Notes: generated by a model not told the origin, from the sequence alone. A DNA stretch of 64,000 nt from Lachnospiraceae bacterium (GCA_030527645.1 JAUNAJ010000001.1:124001-188000), one strand, 5' to 3'. Shown: positions 43,668-52,741, numbered from the stretch's first letter. Numbers and translations are program-made.

Positions 43668-44180
43668 ATGGAACAGTATTTAAAAATCGGAATCATCACC
43701 TCCACCCACGGGATCCGCGGAGAGGTGAAGGTGTTCCCGACTACAGATGATCCCGGGCGCTTTAAAAAACTGAAAACCGTCTATATGAAGCAGGGGACTG
43801 CCTATATGCCCATGGATCTGGATGGAGTGAAATTTTTCAAGAATATGGTGATCCTGAAATTCAAAGGACTGGACAATATCAATCTTGTGGAAAAGTTCCG
43901 CCAGACGGAGCTGTATGTGGATCGTGCCCATGCAGTGCCGCTGGGAGAAAACGAAAACTTTATTGCTGATCTGATCGATCTGAAGGTGATCACGGATGAA
44001 GGAGAAGAGCTGGGCGTTCTGACTGACGTTCTTCAGACCGGAGCAAATGATGTCTATATCGTACAGACGGAACGATACGGTGAGGTCATGATCCCGGCGA
44101 TCAGACAGTGTATTCTGAAAGTGGATCTGGAAGAGGAGACCATGCTGGTGCATCTGCTTCCCGGACTTCTGGAGTTGTAA
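43668..44180 (+). CDS. rimM: Ribosome maturation factor RimM
   Basis: 170 residues with the N-terminal RimM barrel (GIITSTHGIRGEVKVFPTTD) and the C-terminal PRC barrel (IDLKVITDEGEELGVLTDVL, NDVYIVQ, MIPAIRQCILKVDLE). It binds the 30S head near uS19 during assembly. AAGGAG 7 nt upstream. trmD starts 10 bp after its stop. Confidence 0.97.
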   Translation: MEQYLKIGIITSTHGIRGEVKVFPTTDDPGRFKKLKTVYMKQGTAYMPMDLDGVKFFKNMVILKFKGLDNINLVEKFRQTELYVDRAHAVPLGENENFIADLIDLKVITDEGEELGVLTDVLQTGANDVYIVQTERYGEVMIPAIRQCILKVDLEEETMLVHLLPGLLEL

Positions 44181-44190
44181 AGGAAGGGTT

Positions 44191-45255
44191 ATGAACTATC
44201 ATGTTTTAACACTGTTTCCGGATATGATCCGTCAGGCCTGCGAAACCAGCATTCTCGGCCGTGCGGTAAAAAACGGAACAATAGCAGTTGAAACCGTTAA
44301 TATCAGGGATTTTTCAGCAAATAAGCACAACCGGGTGGATGATTATCCTTATGGTGGAGGTGCCGGAATGGTGATGGAGGCAGAGCCTGTGTATCGCGCA
44401 GTGTCTTCTGTTTCGGAAAAACTGGAGAAAAAGCCAAGGGTGATCTATCTCACACCTCAGGGCAGGGTGCTGAATCAGACTATGGTGGAGGAGTTTGCTC
44501 TGGAGGATGAACTGGTCCTGCTCTGCGGCCACTACGAGGGAATCGATGAGCGGGTTCTGGAGGAGGTAGTTACCGATTATGTATCCATCGGTGACTATGT
44601 CCTTACCGGAGGTGAGCTGGGAGCAATGGTACTGATCGACTCCATATCCCGCTTTGTTCCAGGTGTTCTCAGCAATGAGGAATCCTCCCAGTTTGAGTCC
44701 CTGCAGGATAATCTTCTGGAATATCCTCACTATACCAGACCGGAGATCTGGCGTGACAGACAGGTTCCGGAGGTGCTGCTTTCCGGTGATCATAAAAAAA
44801 TAGAGGCCTGGAGAAAAGAGCAGTCCATTCTCCGCACGAAGGAGAGACGTCCCGATCTGCTGGAAAAGAGCGTTCGGGTACGATCCCTGTTCTACGGCAC
44901 TGATCTCAGTGCCTCTCTTGCGGCTGATCTGACAGAGGCATTGTCGAGATACGGCGAGGTCATGGACTTCAACCGGAAGAAGCTGAGAAAAACCAGGTGG
45001 TCCTTTGAGAGGCGGGAGCTGCTTTTGTTTGTTCTGGATACATTGGATGAGGATTTCTTCAACGTCTCTATGAAGGGGCATCAGACGCCGGTTTTCCTGA
45101 TCACAGGAGAGGGTGTGGATCCTGCTGATGCGGAAAGATTCAAAGAACAGCTGACAAGCCGGAGATTCCGCATGCTGGATACCTTTCCGATGGAAGTACT
45201 GCAGGATAAAGAGGCCTTGAAAAGAACTGCCATTGAGATGCGGAAGCAGCTGTAA
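44191..45255 (+). CDS. trmD: tRNA (guanine-N1)-methyltransferase with C-terminal extension
   Basis: 354 residues. The first about 230 are TrmD, which methylates G37 next to the anticodon with S-adenosylmethionine: YHVLTLFPDMI, YPYGGGAGMVM, LLCGHYEGIDERV (trefoil-knot SAM site), YVSIGDYVLTGGELGAM and YPHYTRPEIW. Usual TrmD proteins are 240-255 residues; here about 115 more follow (from LRSLFYGTDLS to the end KRTAIEMRKQL), an unassigned mixed alpha/beta region. The reading frame is continuous, so it is a fusion, not a frameshift. The promoter of rplS begins inside the spacer. Confidence 0.93.
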   Translation: MNYHVLTLFPDMIRQACETSILGRAVKNGTIAVETVNIRDFSANKHNRVDDYPYGGGAGMVMEAEPVYRAVSSVSEKLEKKPRVIYLTPQGRVLNQTMVEEFALEDELVLLCGHYEGIDERVLEEVVTDYVSIGDYVLTGGELGAMVLIDSISRFVPGVLSNEESSQFESLQDNLLEYPHYTRPEIWRDRQVPEVLLSGDHKKIEAWRKEQSILRTKERRPDLLEKSVRVRSLFYGTDLSASLAADLTEALSRYGEVMDFNRKKLRKTRWSFERRELLLFVLDTLDEDFFNVSMKGHQTPVFLITGEGVDPADAERFKEQLTSRRFRMLDTFPMEVLQDKEALKRTAIEMRKQL

Positions 45256-45273
45256 TTTATATAGAAAAAAAGC

Positions 45274-45302
45274 TTGCATTCTGTGACGGAACGTTATATA
45301 CT
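45274..45302 (+). promoter_or_regulatory. Promoter of rplS
   Basis: TTGCAT (45274-45279), 17 bp, TATACT (45297-45302). Confidence 0.8.
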
Positions 45303-45314
45303 ATTCCGTGTTGT

Positions 45315-45365
45315 GTAACTGCAGATGGTCCGCTGTCACGCTTATCGGTGATAAGAACATCCAAA
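45315..45365 (+). promoter_or_regulatory. L19 ribosomal-protein leader
   Basis: In the rplS 5' UTR, GATGGTCCGCTG and GAACATC frame a CTTATC-GGT-GATAAG hairpin, with GATG pairing with CATC. This fits what I recall of the Firmicutes L19 leader, through which L19 limits its own synthesis. Confidence 0.6.
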
Positions 45366-45390
45366 CTATTTTAACTAAGGAGAGATAAAC

Positions 45391-45738
45391 ATGAACGAGA
45401 TCATCAAGAAGATCGAAGCTGAGCAGCTGAAAGAAAACGTTGATGCATTCCGTGTAGGTGACACAGTACGTGTATACGGAAAGATCAAAGAGGGTAACAG
45501 AGAAAGAATCCAGGTATTCGAGGGTGTTGTTCTGAAGAAGCAGGGCGGATCCAACCGTGCAACCTTCACTGTACGTAAGAATTCCAACGGAGTAGGCGTA
45601 GAGAAAACATGGCCGCTTCACAGCCCTAACGTTGAGAAGGTAGAAGTTGTAAGACGTGGTAAAGTAAGACGTGCAAAACTGAACTACCTGAGAGATCGTG
45701 TAGGTAAAGCTGCAAAAGTTAAAGAGCTGGTAAGATAA
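45391..45738 (+). CDS. rplS: Ribosomal protein bL19
   Basis: 115 residues, standard: [25 protein letters not shown]-type core, [16 protein letters not shown] and the end [20 protein letters not shown]. bL19 lies at the 30S-50S interface. It has its own promoter and leader, AAGGAG upstream, and a terminator behind it. Confidence 0.98.
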   Translation: MNEIIKKIEAEQLKENVDAFRVGDTVRVYGKIKEGNRERIQVFEGVVLKKQGGSNRATFTVRKNSNGVGVEKTWPLHSPNVEKVEVVRRGKVRRAKLNYLRDRVGKAAKVKELVR

Positions 45739-45770
45739 TTTCTTTCTGATCAGTTTATAGAAAACACAGC

Positions 45771-45808
45771 ACAGGGACTTATACAGATTTGTATATGTCC
45801 CTGTTTTG
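45771..45808 (+). terminator. Terminator of rplS
   Basis: A 15-bp stem with one mismatch, ACAGGGACTTATACA / TGTATATGTCCCTGT, then TTTT. Confidence 0.85.
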
Positions 45809-45845
45809 CTAAGAGTGGAAAGTATAACCCAAGCAGGAGAAGGCG

Positions 45846-46418
45846 ATGAGATTTACAGCTAGATATCTGAGGGATTATTTTCTGCAGGCAAAGATCAAAA
45901 ATATCATTGTGTGGATCCTGGAGATCTCACTGATGATTATCTTGGGATTTGGCTTTGCAACGTATTTCTGTCAGAATGTGACGGTTCAGGAAAATTCCAT
46001 GGAGCCTACCATTTCTGCCGGAGAGACGCTGCTGATTAACCGGCTTGCCTATAAGATTTCCTCACCTAAAAGAGGAGATATCGTTGCATTCCGGACAGAA
46101 GATGATCCTGACAGCAGTATTCATATCAAGCGTGTGATCGGATTACCTGGGGAGACGATCCAGATCAAAAACGGACAGATACTTATTAACGGACAGACCT
46201 ATGTTGAAAAGAAGGGGTTTCCATCCATTGCGGATGGTGGTCTGGCGGAAACGGAAATTACACTGGGGGGAACAGAATACTTTGTGTTGGGCGATAATCG
46301 CAACAACAGTGAGGACAGCCGGCATGTAGATGTTGGCAATGTGGACAGGAAGCTGATGATCGGCAGATTGTGGTTTGTATCTTCACCGAGGTCCTCATTC
46401 CGGTTCCTGAACAGTTAA
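45846..46418 (+). CDS. lepB: Signal peptidase I
   Basis: 190 residues. One N-terminal membrane helix (IIVWILEISLMIILGFGFA), then the catalytic Ser in QENSMEPTISAGE, the catalytic Lys in SSIHIKRVIGLPGE and the C-terminal box YFVLGDNRNNSEDSR. It removes signal peptides outside the membrane. GGAGAAGG lies before the ATG. rbgA follows after 33 bp. Confidence 0.96.
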   Translation: MRFTARYLRDYFLQAKIKNIIVWILEISLMIILGFGFATYFCQNVTVQENSMEPTISAGETLLINRLAYKISSPKRGDIVAFRTEDDPDSSIHIKRVIGLPGETIQIKNGQILINGQTYVEKKGFPSIADGGLAETEITLGGTEYFVLGDNRNNSEDSRHVDVGNVDRKLMIGRLWFVSSPRSSFRFLNS

Positions 46419-46451
46419 ATTGAAGGGTTAGAAAGAGAGAAGCGTGCAGCT

Positions 46452-47300
46452 ATGGACATACAATGGTATCCCGGTCATATGACCAAGGCAAGAAGGCAGA
46501 TGCAGGAAGATCTGAAGCTGATCGACCTGATCATTGAGCTGGTGGATGCGAGAATTCCTGTATCCAGCAGAAACCCGGATATCAGTGAACTGGGCAGGGG
46601 GAAATCCAGACTGATTCTGATGAATAAATCCGATCTTGCGGATGAAGGTGCAAACAGAAAATGGCTGGACTATTTTAAGAACCAGGGCTTTCATGCGATT
46701 CTGATTGATTCCCGCAGCGGCAAGGGGGTTCGGAGTATCGGACCGCTGGTGCAGGAGGCCTGTAAGGAAAAGCTGGAACGAGATGCCAGAAGAGGAATAA
46801 AGAACAGACCCATTCGCGCAATGGTGGTGGGCATTCCAAATGTAGGCAAATCAACCTTCATTAATTCCTATGCGGGCAGAGCGGCAGCTAAAACCGGAAA
46901 TAAGCCGGGTGTCACGAAGGGAAAGCAGTGGATCCGTCTCGGAAAAGGGCTGGAACTTCTGGATACGCCGGGTATTCTGTGGCCGAAATTTGATGATCCT
47001 GAGGTGGGAAAGCGCCTTGCAATGATCGGATCTGTGAAGGACGAGCTTCTGAATGTGGAGGAGCTGTCTCTTTCCATGATGCAGTTTCTGAAGGAACAGT
47101 ATCCGGGAACTCTCAGCAGCCGTTATCAGATTCATGAGGATAGGACGGATGTGGACAATCTTTTTGAAATTGCTGCCAACCGTCAGTGCGTGCTGAAGGG
47201 CGGGGATCCTGATACCGTAAAAGCAGCATCGATTCTGATGGACGATTACAGAAGCGGAAAGCTGGGCAGGATTTCTCTGGAATTCCCGGATGAGGAATAA
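46452..47300 (+). CDS. rbgA: Ribosome biogenesis GTPase RbgA (YlqF)
   Basis: 282 residues with circularly permuted G motifs: G4 LNKSDLAD-like MNKSDLADEG, G1 GIPNVGKSTFIN, G3 DTPGILWPKF; N-terminal MDIQWYPGHMTKARRQM is the family hallmark and carries the catalytic-site His. It drives late 50S assembly. In many Bacillota rnhB follows directly; here 11.4 kb of other genes intervene. Confidence 0.96.
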   Translation: MDIQWYPGHMTKARRQMQEDLKLIDLIIELVDARIPVSSRNPDISELGRGKSRLILMNKSDLADEGANRKWLDYFKNQGFHAILIDSRSGKGVRSIGPLVQEACKEKLERDARRGIKNRPIRAMVVGIPNVGKSTFINSYAGRAAAKTGNKPGVTKGKQWIRLGKGLELLDTPGILWPKFDDPEVGKRLAMIGSVKDELLNVEELSLSMMQFLKEQYPGTLSSRYQIHEDRTDVDNLFEIAANRQCVLKGGDPDTVKAASILMDDYRSGKLGRISLEFPDEE

Positions 47301-47346
47301 GATAGATTCCGTAATTGTATTAAAAAGTGCAAATATAGAAAACAGG

Positions 47347-47379
47347 AAAGACGGCTGTCCGAGAGACACCGTCTTTTTT
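47347..47379 (+). terminator. Terminator after rbgA
   Basis: AAAGACGG / CCGTCTTT stem with inner TGTC / GACA, then TTTTTT. Confidence 0.85.
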
Positions 47380-47488
47380 CTGGTAAAATTGCTGCTTATA
47401 TTATGAGAAGGTAACTGGAGGAAATAAAAGAAAACGGGCTGAGAGTAGTGCCTGCACGTAAGATCAGACAGAAAGGATGAATATTCAG

Positions 47489-49594
47489 ATGGTTAAATCA
47501 GTTCCATCATCTACCGGTAAGGAAGCCGGGACAAATAAACCATGGGCAGTATTTCTGCTTGCTGCAGTAATGGCAAGCCTGGTTCTTGCGGGGTGTGCAG
47601 GCGGCTCCTCTGCTGACTCTCAATCAGACAGGAAAACGGAAGCCGGCAATACTGCTTCAGCCGGCATGTCCGAAGAAATGGGTGAGCGTTCTGCACCGGC
47701 TGCCGGCTCAGTTCAGACGAATGAGGATGCTGCTTCTGCAACCCTGATGATCTATATGGTTGGTTCAGATCTTGAATCGGGATTTGCTGCAGCCACCGAG
47801 GATATTCAGGAGATGTTGAATGCGAAGATCGATCTCGAACAGAATACAGTTCTTCTGTACACGGGCGGTACAACCAAATGGCATACAGACATTTCTGCTG
47901 AGAACAATATGATTTATAAAATCACAGGAAATAGTCTTCTTCCAGTGAGTGGAGGAGTGTCGGTTTCTATGGGAGAGGCTGATACACTGACAGGATTTTT
48001 GAACTACTCCTATGAACAGTATCCTTCGGATTCCTACGATTTGATTTTCTGGAATCACGGAAGCGGTCCTATGGAGGGGTTTGGGAAGGATTCTTTATAT
48101 GACAATGACCAGCTGACATTGGTTGAGATCCGGGATGCCCTGGAAGCATCGCCTTTTTCAGAAGATAATAAATTATCCTTTGTTGGCTTTGATGCCTGTC
48201 TGATGTCTTCTCTTGAAGCAGCCTGTGTGCTGGATGAGTACGCAGACTATCTTGTGGCTTCACAGGAGACGGAGCCGGGATTTGGCTGGAATTACAGTTT
48301 TCTCAGCGAACTTGGATCTGTCGATACAGAAACATTTTTGCGAGAAATCGTAGACAGTTACCTTTTCTTCGGAGAGGCATACTACACCGGTCAGAATCTG
48401 CAGGGACCTGAAATGACTTTATCTGTTCTTGATCTGTCTGCTGCAGAGGCCGTAGAGAAATCAGTGAACGAATTGTTTACCGTAGATCCATCTAAACTGG
48501 CGGGAGAATACTTTGCACTGGCAGGAGCAAGAGTGAAGACCAGAGGATTCGGGCGCAGTACTACCGGATCTGAGTATGATCTGGTGGACCTGGCTGTACT
48601 TGCTGATGAAATGGAAGAATTGTCTTCCCGGGAGGCAGCAAAAGTAAAAGAACATCTGGAAAAACTTGTTTTCTATCATCAGTCCAACATGGACGAATCC
48701 TGCGGGATCAGCTTGTATTATCCCTTTTATAATAAGAGATACTATGAAAGAAAATGGGGAGATACCTACCGGGATCTTGGGGTACTGGTGGGGTATGCAA
48801 AATACCTGGAGAATTACAGCAGGATCTGGCTTGGAGTAGATATGAAGTCCCTGTATTCGGATACGCTGGAAGCAGAAGAATCAGGACACACTGTTTATAC
48901 TCTCAGATTGACAGAGGAACAGGCAGAGACCTATGCGGAAGGCGGGTATTATATTCTGCGTAAAGAGTCAGAGGAAGAGGATTTGTATTCCATGATCTAT
49001 AGCAGCTCTGACATTTCCTGTCATAAAGGAAAGATAACAGCAGAATTTGACGGCAGAGTTATCTATTGTACCAATGAGACCGGGGAACAGTTTATTCCTG
49101 CTGTCAGAGAGCGGGATACAATCGGGCAGAAGACATACTATTCTGTGACGGCGGCACTGGAGCATACAGTAGAGGAACAGCTGACTCAGCCGGGAATCAT
49201 TGTTTCTATGGGATTGGTGCTGGATCATGAAACAAAAGAGCTAAGTATAGCAGAAATAACAGACAATCATCCGGCAGAAGAGGAGCTTCAAGGAGGAAAA
49301 AATCTGCCCGTGGAATTGAGTGAGTATGCCCATGCAGAATTCTACACTGTTCCCCCTGCATATCTGACGAGAGATGAAGAAGGGAGAATTTCGGACTATT
49401 GGAACTGGAAAGAAAAAAGAAGTCTGTATGGCTGGGATCTCCTGCTGAGTGAAGGGCTGGAATTTGTATATGAGCCCTTGGTCGATGACGGTTCCGATTA
49501 TTTTTTTATGTTCTATGTAAAAAATCTTCAGGGAGATACCTTCTGTTCCGAACCGCTTCCAATCCGATCGTTCAAGTCTGGTTCGCGAGGATAA
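47489..49594 (+). CDS. C11 clostripain-like cysteine peptidase lipoprotein
   Basis: 701 residues. A type II signal peptide with lipobox LVLAGC (lipidated Cys 36) exports it to the outer face of the membrane. The C11 peptidase domain has the catalytic His in FWNHGSGP and Cys in FVGFDACLMSSLEAA. Clostripains cut after Arg or Lys and often activate themselves. The C-terminal 250 residues are beta-rich and unassigned. I prefer the ATG at 47489, 11 nt after GAAAGGA; the ATG at 47477 directly abuts that site. First of three lipoprotein genes with protease folds upstream of the TIR/channel cassette. Confidence 0.88.
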   Translation: MVKSVPSSTGKEAGTNKPWAVFLLAAVMASLVLAGCAGGSSADSQSDRKTEAGNTASAGMSEEMGERSAPAAGSVQTNEDAASATLMIYMVGSDLESGFAAATEDIQEMLNAKIDLEQNTVLLYTGGTTKWHTDISAENNMIYKITGNSLLPVSGGVSVSMGEADTLTGFLNYSYEQYPSDSYDLIFWNHGSGPMEGFGKDSLYDNDQLTLVEIRDALEASPFSEDNKLSFVGFDACLMSSLEAACVLDEYADYLVASQETEPGFGWNYSFLSELGSVDTETFLREIVDSYLFFGEAYYTGQNLQGPEMTLSVLDLSAAEAVEKSVNELFTVDPSKLAGEYFALAGARVKTRGFGRSTTGSEYDLVDLAVLADEMEELSSREAAKVKEHLEKLVFYHQSNMDESCGISLYYPFYNKRYYERKWGDTYRDLGVLVGYAKYLENYSRIWLGVDMKSLYSDTLEAEESGHTVYTLRLTEEQAETYAEGGYYILRKESEEEDLYSMIYSSSDISCHKGKITAEFDGRVIYCTNETGEQFIPAVRERDTIGQKTYYSVTAALEHTVEEQLTQPGIIVSMGLVLDHETKELSIAEITDNHPAEEELQGGKNLPVELSEYAHAEFYTVPPAYLTRDEEGRISDYWNWKEKRSLYGWDLLLSEGLEFVYEPLVDDGSDYFFMFYVKNLQGDTFCSEPLPIRSFKSGSRG

Positions 49595-49602
49595 CAGGTT
49601 CT

Positions 49603-49617
49603 CCGTGAATTGTAACG
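49603..49617 (+). repeat. Family D variant (CCGTGAATTGTAACG)
   Basis: One base differs from the copy at 39236-39250. It lies between the clostripain and metallopeptidase genes. Confidence 0.45.
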
Positions 49618-49740
49618 ATAACAGCGCCGGATTGCACACGGAACCGAGCGGGAGATATTGAATAAGGGGAGGAATAGTGGTACAATTTCAATATTGCTGA
49701 TTTCTTCTGTTTCAAAAAGTGAGGGAGGATATGTTTTGGT

Positions 49741-51393
49741 ATGAAGAGAAAAAAGAGCAGTAAACAGGCAGCTGTTCTGCTGCTTGCAGGATTAATGGCA
49801 GGTGCCCTGTCGGGCTGCAATGGCTCCGATGCAGCTGCTTCGAGTGAGGCGGCTTCTGCAGTCGGTGAAGAAATTGCAGCTCTTTCCGACATCAATCCTT
49901 CTGTACAGGCAGATCGTTTTTCTGAAGGAGGACGTATTAAGATCAATCTTCCGGAACATACAGGAGAAGACGCGGATTCAGATCCCGAAACGGCACCGGA
50001 TAGTGAGCTAATCATGGAAGATGTGTCCTATGTAATGATTTACAATCCATATTTCTATGATGAGAATAATGAGCTGCTCTATCCGACAGATCCTGCGAAT
50101 CTCAACACCGGATCCTTTGGATCCCAGATTTCTGCCGGAATCTATCGCGGGGATGAGCTGGAGGAGGAAGAACCTTTAATCGGGACGATAGCCCAGAATA
50201 TTATCAACGAAGAGTTTAATGCAGGTGACTTTTCCGCCAGTGAAAGCAGAGGAGCAGGACTGGATCCGGTCTATGAGGAAGGAGATACAAAAGAATTTTA
50301 TTGCGGCTGGACCCGTGTGAAGAAAAAATTCACCTGTTTGTATGAGGGGGATTCCTGCTATATCTGGTCGCTGGAGGATTCAATAACCTATGAGGATGCG
50401 GAGGAGTTCGGCCGGGAATTTGACAATACCATTTATCCTGTTGATACAGAATATTTCGGTACCGCTCGTTTCACAGAAAACGGCGGAAAGATCCATCTGT
50501 TATTCTATCCGATTGAATATTCCGGCAGCGGAAAGCTATTAGGATATTTTGCTCAGTCTGATCTGTATACTGCTGATGAAGCAGGATCCTATGTGGATGT
50601 TTATAAGATGAATACAGATCATGCCCTGATCCATATTAATTCCGATACATTGTCTGACGGCAGGGAGGTGGTCTGCTCAACCATGGGACACGAGCTGCAG
50701 CATCTGGTCTGCTTCAGTGACTGCTTCTACAGTGAAGACATTGTGATCATGGACACCTGGCTGAATGAAGCCATGTCTGCTTATGCTGAAGACCTTCTTT
50801 ATCCGGGATCAAAGGACAGGGAAGGATATAACACGTTCTTTTACAAAAGCGATCTGTATCGAAACGGTCAGTCTCTGTATAACTTCAGCACCAGAAATGA
50901 TCGACATATCGGTGCCTATGGTGCTGTATATCTGTTTTCAGAATATCTGACAGAGCAGGCAGGGGATCACGTATTTTCTGCAGTTCACAGTTACTGGCGG
51001 GAGGCGGGATCCTCTGCCAATGAGATGGATGCGGTGATCCAGGCTGTTCCGAAAGAGTTTTATGACCGGATCGACCAGAGCTATGGGTTTTCTGAATCTG
51101 TTTCAGCTGATTTCGCAAATGCCTCTGAAGAGTGGTTCAGTAAGATGACACTGGATTTTTATCTGAATACAGTAAAGGGAGATTTTGCAAATCTGGGTGA
51201 AGACAAAGCAAACTACAATCTCCTGATGCAATACAGGGAGATCAATCCTCTTGACATCGAAGGAGGAGGAAAAATTATTATCACACCAAAGAATAACCAA
51301 TACGCAATTCCGTCCGATGCGGATGAAAATCTGATCTACATCGGTCTGAATGAGCAATACGAGCCGGTTGCTTTCTATGGTCTGGAAGGTTAA
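49741..51393 (+). CDS. Gluzincin-type metallopeptidase lipoprotein (M30-like)
   Basis: 550 residues. Lipobox GALSGC (Cys 26) marks a lipoprotein, followed by an Ala/Ser/acid-rich linker. The zinc site is STMGHELQHLVCF (HExxH) with the third ligand Glu in TWLNEAMSAYAEDL about 30 residues later, as in hyicolysin-type M30 peptidases. The domain continues with GAYGAVYLFSEYL. The ribosome site AGGGAGG is 12 nt upstream; a 10-codon micro-ORF (49731-49763) overlaps the start. Substrate unknown. Same strand and spacing suggest co-regulation with the flanking lipoprotein genes. Confidence 0.8.
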   Translation: MKRKKSSKQAAVLLLAGLMAGALSGCNGSDAAASSEAASAVGEEIAALSDINPSVQADRFSEGGRIKINLPEHTGEDADSDPETAPDSELIMEDVSYVMIYNPYFYDENNELLYPTDPANLNTGSFGSQISAGIYRGDELEEEEPLIGTIAQNIINEEFNAGDFSASESRGAGLDPVYEEGDTKEFYCGWTRVKKKFTCLYEGDSCYIWSLEDSITYEDAEEFGREFDNTIYPVDTEYFGTARFTENGGKIHLLFYPIEYSGSGKLLGYFAQSDLYTADEAGSYVDVYKMNTDHALIHINSDTLSDGREVVCSTMGHELQHLVCFSDCFYSEDIVIMDTWLNEAMSAYAEDLLYPGSKDREGYNTFFYKSDLYRNGQSLYNFSTRNDRHIGAYGAVYLFSEYLTEQAGDHVFSAVHSYWREAGSSANEMDAVIQAVPKEFYDRIDQSYGFSESVSADFANASEEWFSKMTLDFYLNTVKGDFANLGEDKANYNLLMQYREINPLDIEGGGKIIITPKNNQYAIPSDADENLIYIGLNEQYEPVAFYGLEG

Positions 51394-51410
51394 ATATGCA
51401 AGCCGGGCAT

Positions 51411-51465
51411 GCGAGATCCGGTGCAGAGCGCAGGTTCGGTGGGATTACATGAGCACCGGCCGAAG
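51411..51465 (+). repeat. Dispersed repeat family C, copy 2
   Basis: Begins GCGAGATCCGGTGCAGAGCG and ends GCACCGGCCGAAG; matches the minus strand of 25709-25765. Confidence 0.7.
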
Positions 51466-51509
51466 CGAAGCGGAAAATATCTATTTTAAATAAGAGGGGG
51501 GCAAAGAAT

Positions 51510-52664
51510 ATGAAGAAAAAAATTGCCGTTTTGATGCTGAGTGCTGTAGTACTTACTGCTGCAGGCTGCGGAAATCAGACAGAGGTTGCGGAAGAGGCAG
51601 CGGTTCAGACAGAATCAGCAGCTGAGGCGGAGGATGCTGCTTCCGACAGTGAAAGTGTCAGCGCTGTGTCTGCAGAGGACGACAATCAGATGATCATAGA
51701 AAAAACAGAGGCGGATGAGCTGGACGTAGAACCGGAAACAGAAACTGCTTCTCTGGAATCAAAAATTTCCGGAATGGATACGGTTGTTGCCAGCGTATCT
51801 CCGGATGATGAAGAAGCCATTCAGGAAGCTTTGGCGGGAATCGAAGAAGGAACTGTTAATTACAGCACTGGTTTACATGAAGTACAGATCCTTACCTCTT
51901 CCGATCCTAGTCTGACGGAGGACGGGCTGCAGGCATCGGTTGCAGAAGGTCTGAAGGAGGCAGAGCTTGGCAGTGTGATCGGTGCAGACAATCGGATAGA
52001 AGTGCCGGAAGAATATAGAACCGGTTATCCGTTCTCTACTATAGTTCTGCTGGAAATGACATTCAGTGATGGAAGCACATTTGACTGTTCGGGTGCCATG
52101 ATCGGACCAGATACAGTACTTACCTCTGCTTACAATCTTCTGGAGCCTTCAAAAGGAGGATTCCCCGAATCTATCATTGCAATTCCTGCATACAGCAATA
52201 CCGGTACAGCTGCTCCTTTCGGCTACGCATATGCTGTTGACTGCGGCGTTACCAGTAATTTCTATAATTCTGCAATGCGTCAGACAAGAGAGGACTGGTA
52301 TCTCTATACGGACTATGCTTATGATTACGGATATGTGAAACTGGACAGTAATCTCGGCGATCGTACAGGGTGTTTAGGAATCAATTATACAAACAGTGGA
52401 CTGAACGGAATTACGGTTTCGGCAATCGGTTATAATCAGGAAGTAGCGATGGTCGGCGCTGAGGAAGAGATTACAGAGTCGGAAAGCGATTTTCTGTACT
52501 ATTCCATGGATGTGGACAGTATCATGGTGGGTGCTCCGCTTATAATGGATGATTATGGTATTGTAGGTCTTGCCTCTTCTTTGACTGCATCGAACGGAAA
52601 AAATATCGGGGTGCTGTTTGATGAGTCAGACGCTATCTGGATTGCAAATATTATCTATCAGTAA
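51510..52664 (+). CDS. Trypsin-like lipoprotein with lost catalytic residues
   Basis: 384 residues. Lipobox VLTAAGC (Cys 20), then a long Ala/Glu/Ser-rich linker to about residue 150. The C-terminal half follows the trypsin/V8 fold: FDCSGAMIGPDTVLTSAYNL corresponds to the strand that normally ends TAAHC, with Tyr in place of the catalytic His; YDYGYVKLD keeps the Asp; and SIMVGAPLIMDD corresponds to GxSGxP with Val in place of Ser. So it is probably a pseudoprotease, perhaps a sensor or binding protein. GAGGGGGG precedes the ATG. Terminator behind it. Confidence 0.72.
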   Translation: MKKKIAVLMLSAVVLTAAGCGNQTEVAEEAAVQTESAAEAEDAASDSESVSAVSAEDDNQMIIEKTEADELDVEPETETASLESKISGMDTVVASVSPDDEEAIQEALAGIEEGTVNYSTGLHEVQILTSSDPSLTEDGLQASVAEGLKEAELGSVIGADNRIEVPEEYRTGYPFSTIVLLEMTFSDGSTFDCSGAMIGPDTVLTSAYNLLEPSKGGFPESIIAIPAYSNTGTAAPFGYAYAVDCGVTSNFYNSAMRQTREDWYLYTDYAYDYGYVKLDSNLGDRTGCLGINYTNSGLNGITVSAIGYNQEVAMVGAEEEITESESDFLYYSMDVDSIMVGAPLIMDDYGIVGLASSLTASNGKNIGVLFDESDAIWIANIIYQ

Positions 52665-52705
52665 CTTTTCTGAATAGGTATATATTCATATTTTTAACAG
52701 TAAAC

Positions 52706-52741
52706 ACAGACCATTGGTATCAGGCTGATGGTCTGTTTTTC
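52706..52741 (+). terminator. Terminator between lipoprotein and channel genes
   Basis: 9-bp stem ACAGACCAT / ATGGTCTGT, 13-nt loop, TTTTT. It ends only about 30 bp before the next start codon, so the channel cassette is expressed either by read-through or from a promoter overlapping the stem. Confidence 0.8.

Noticed and set aside
49731-49763. 10-codon micro-ORF overlapping the metallopeptidase start
   Set aside because: Its ATG is only 2 nt from the GGGAGG site, which fits the downstream start better; probably chance, though translational control is possible.
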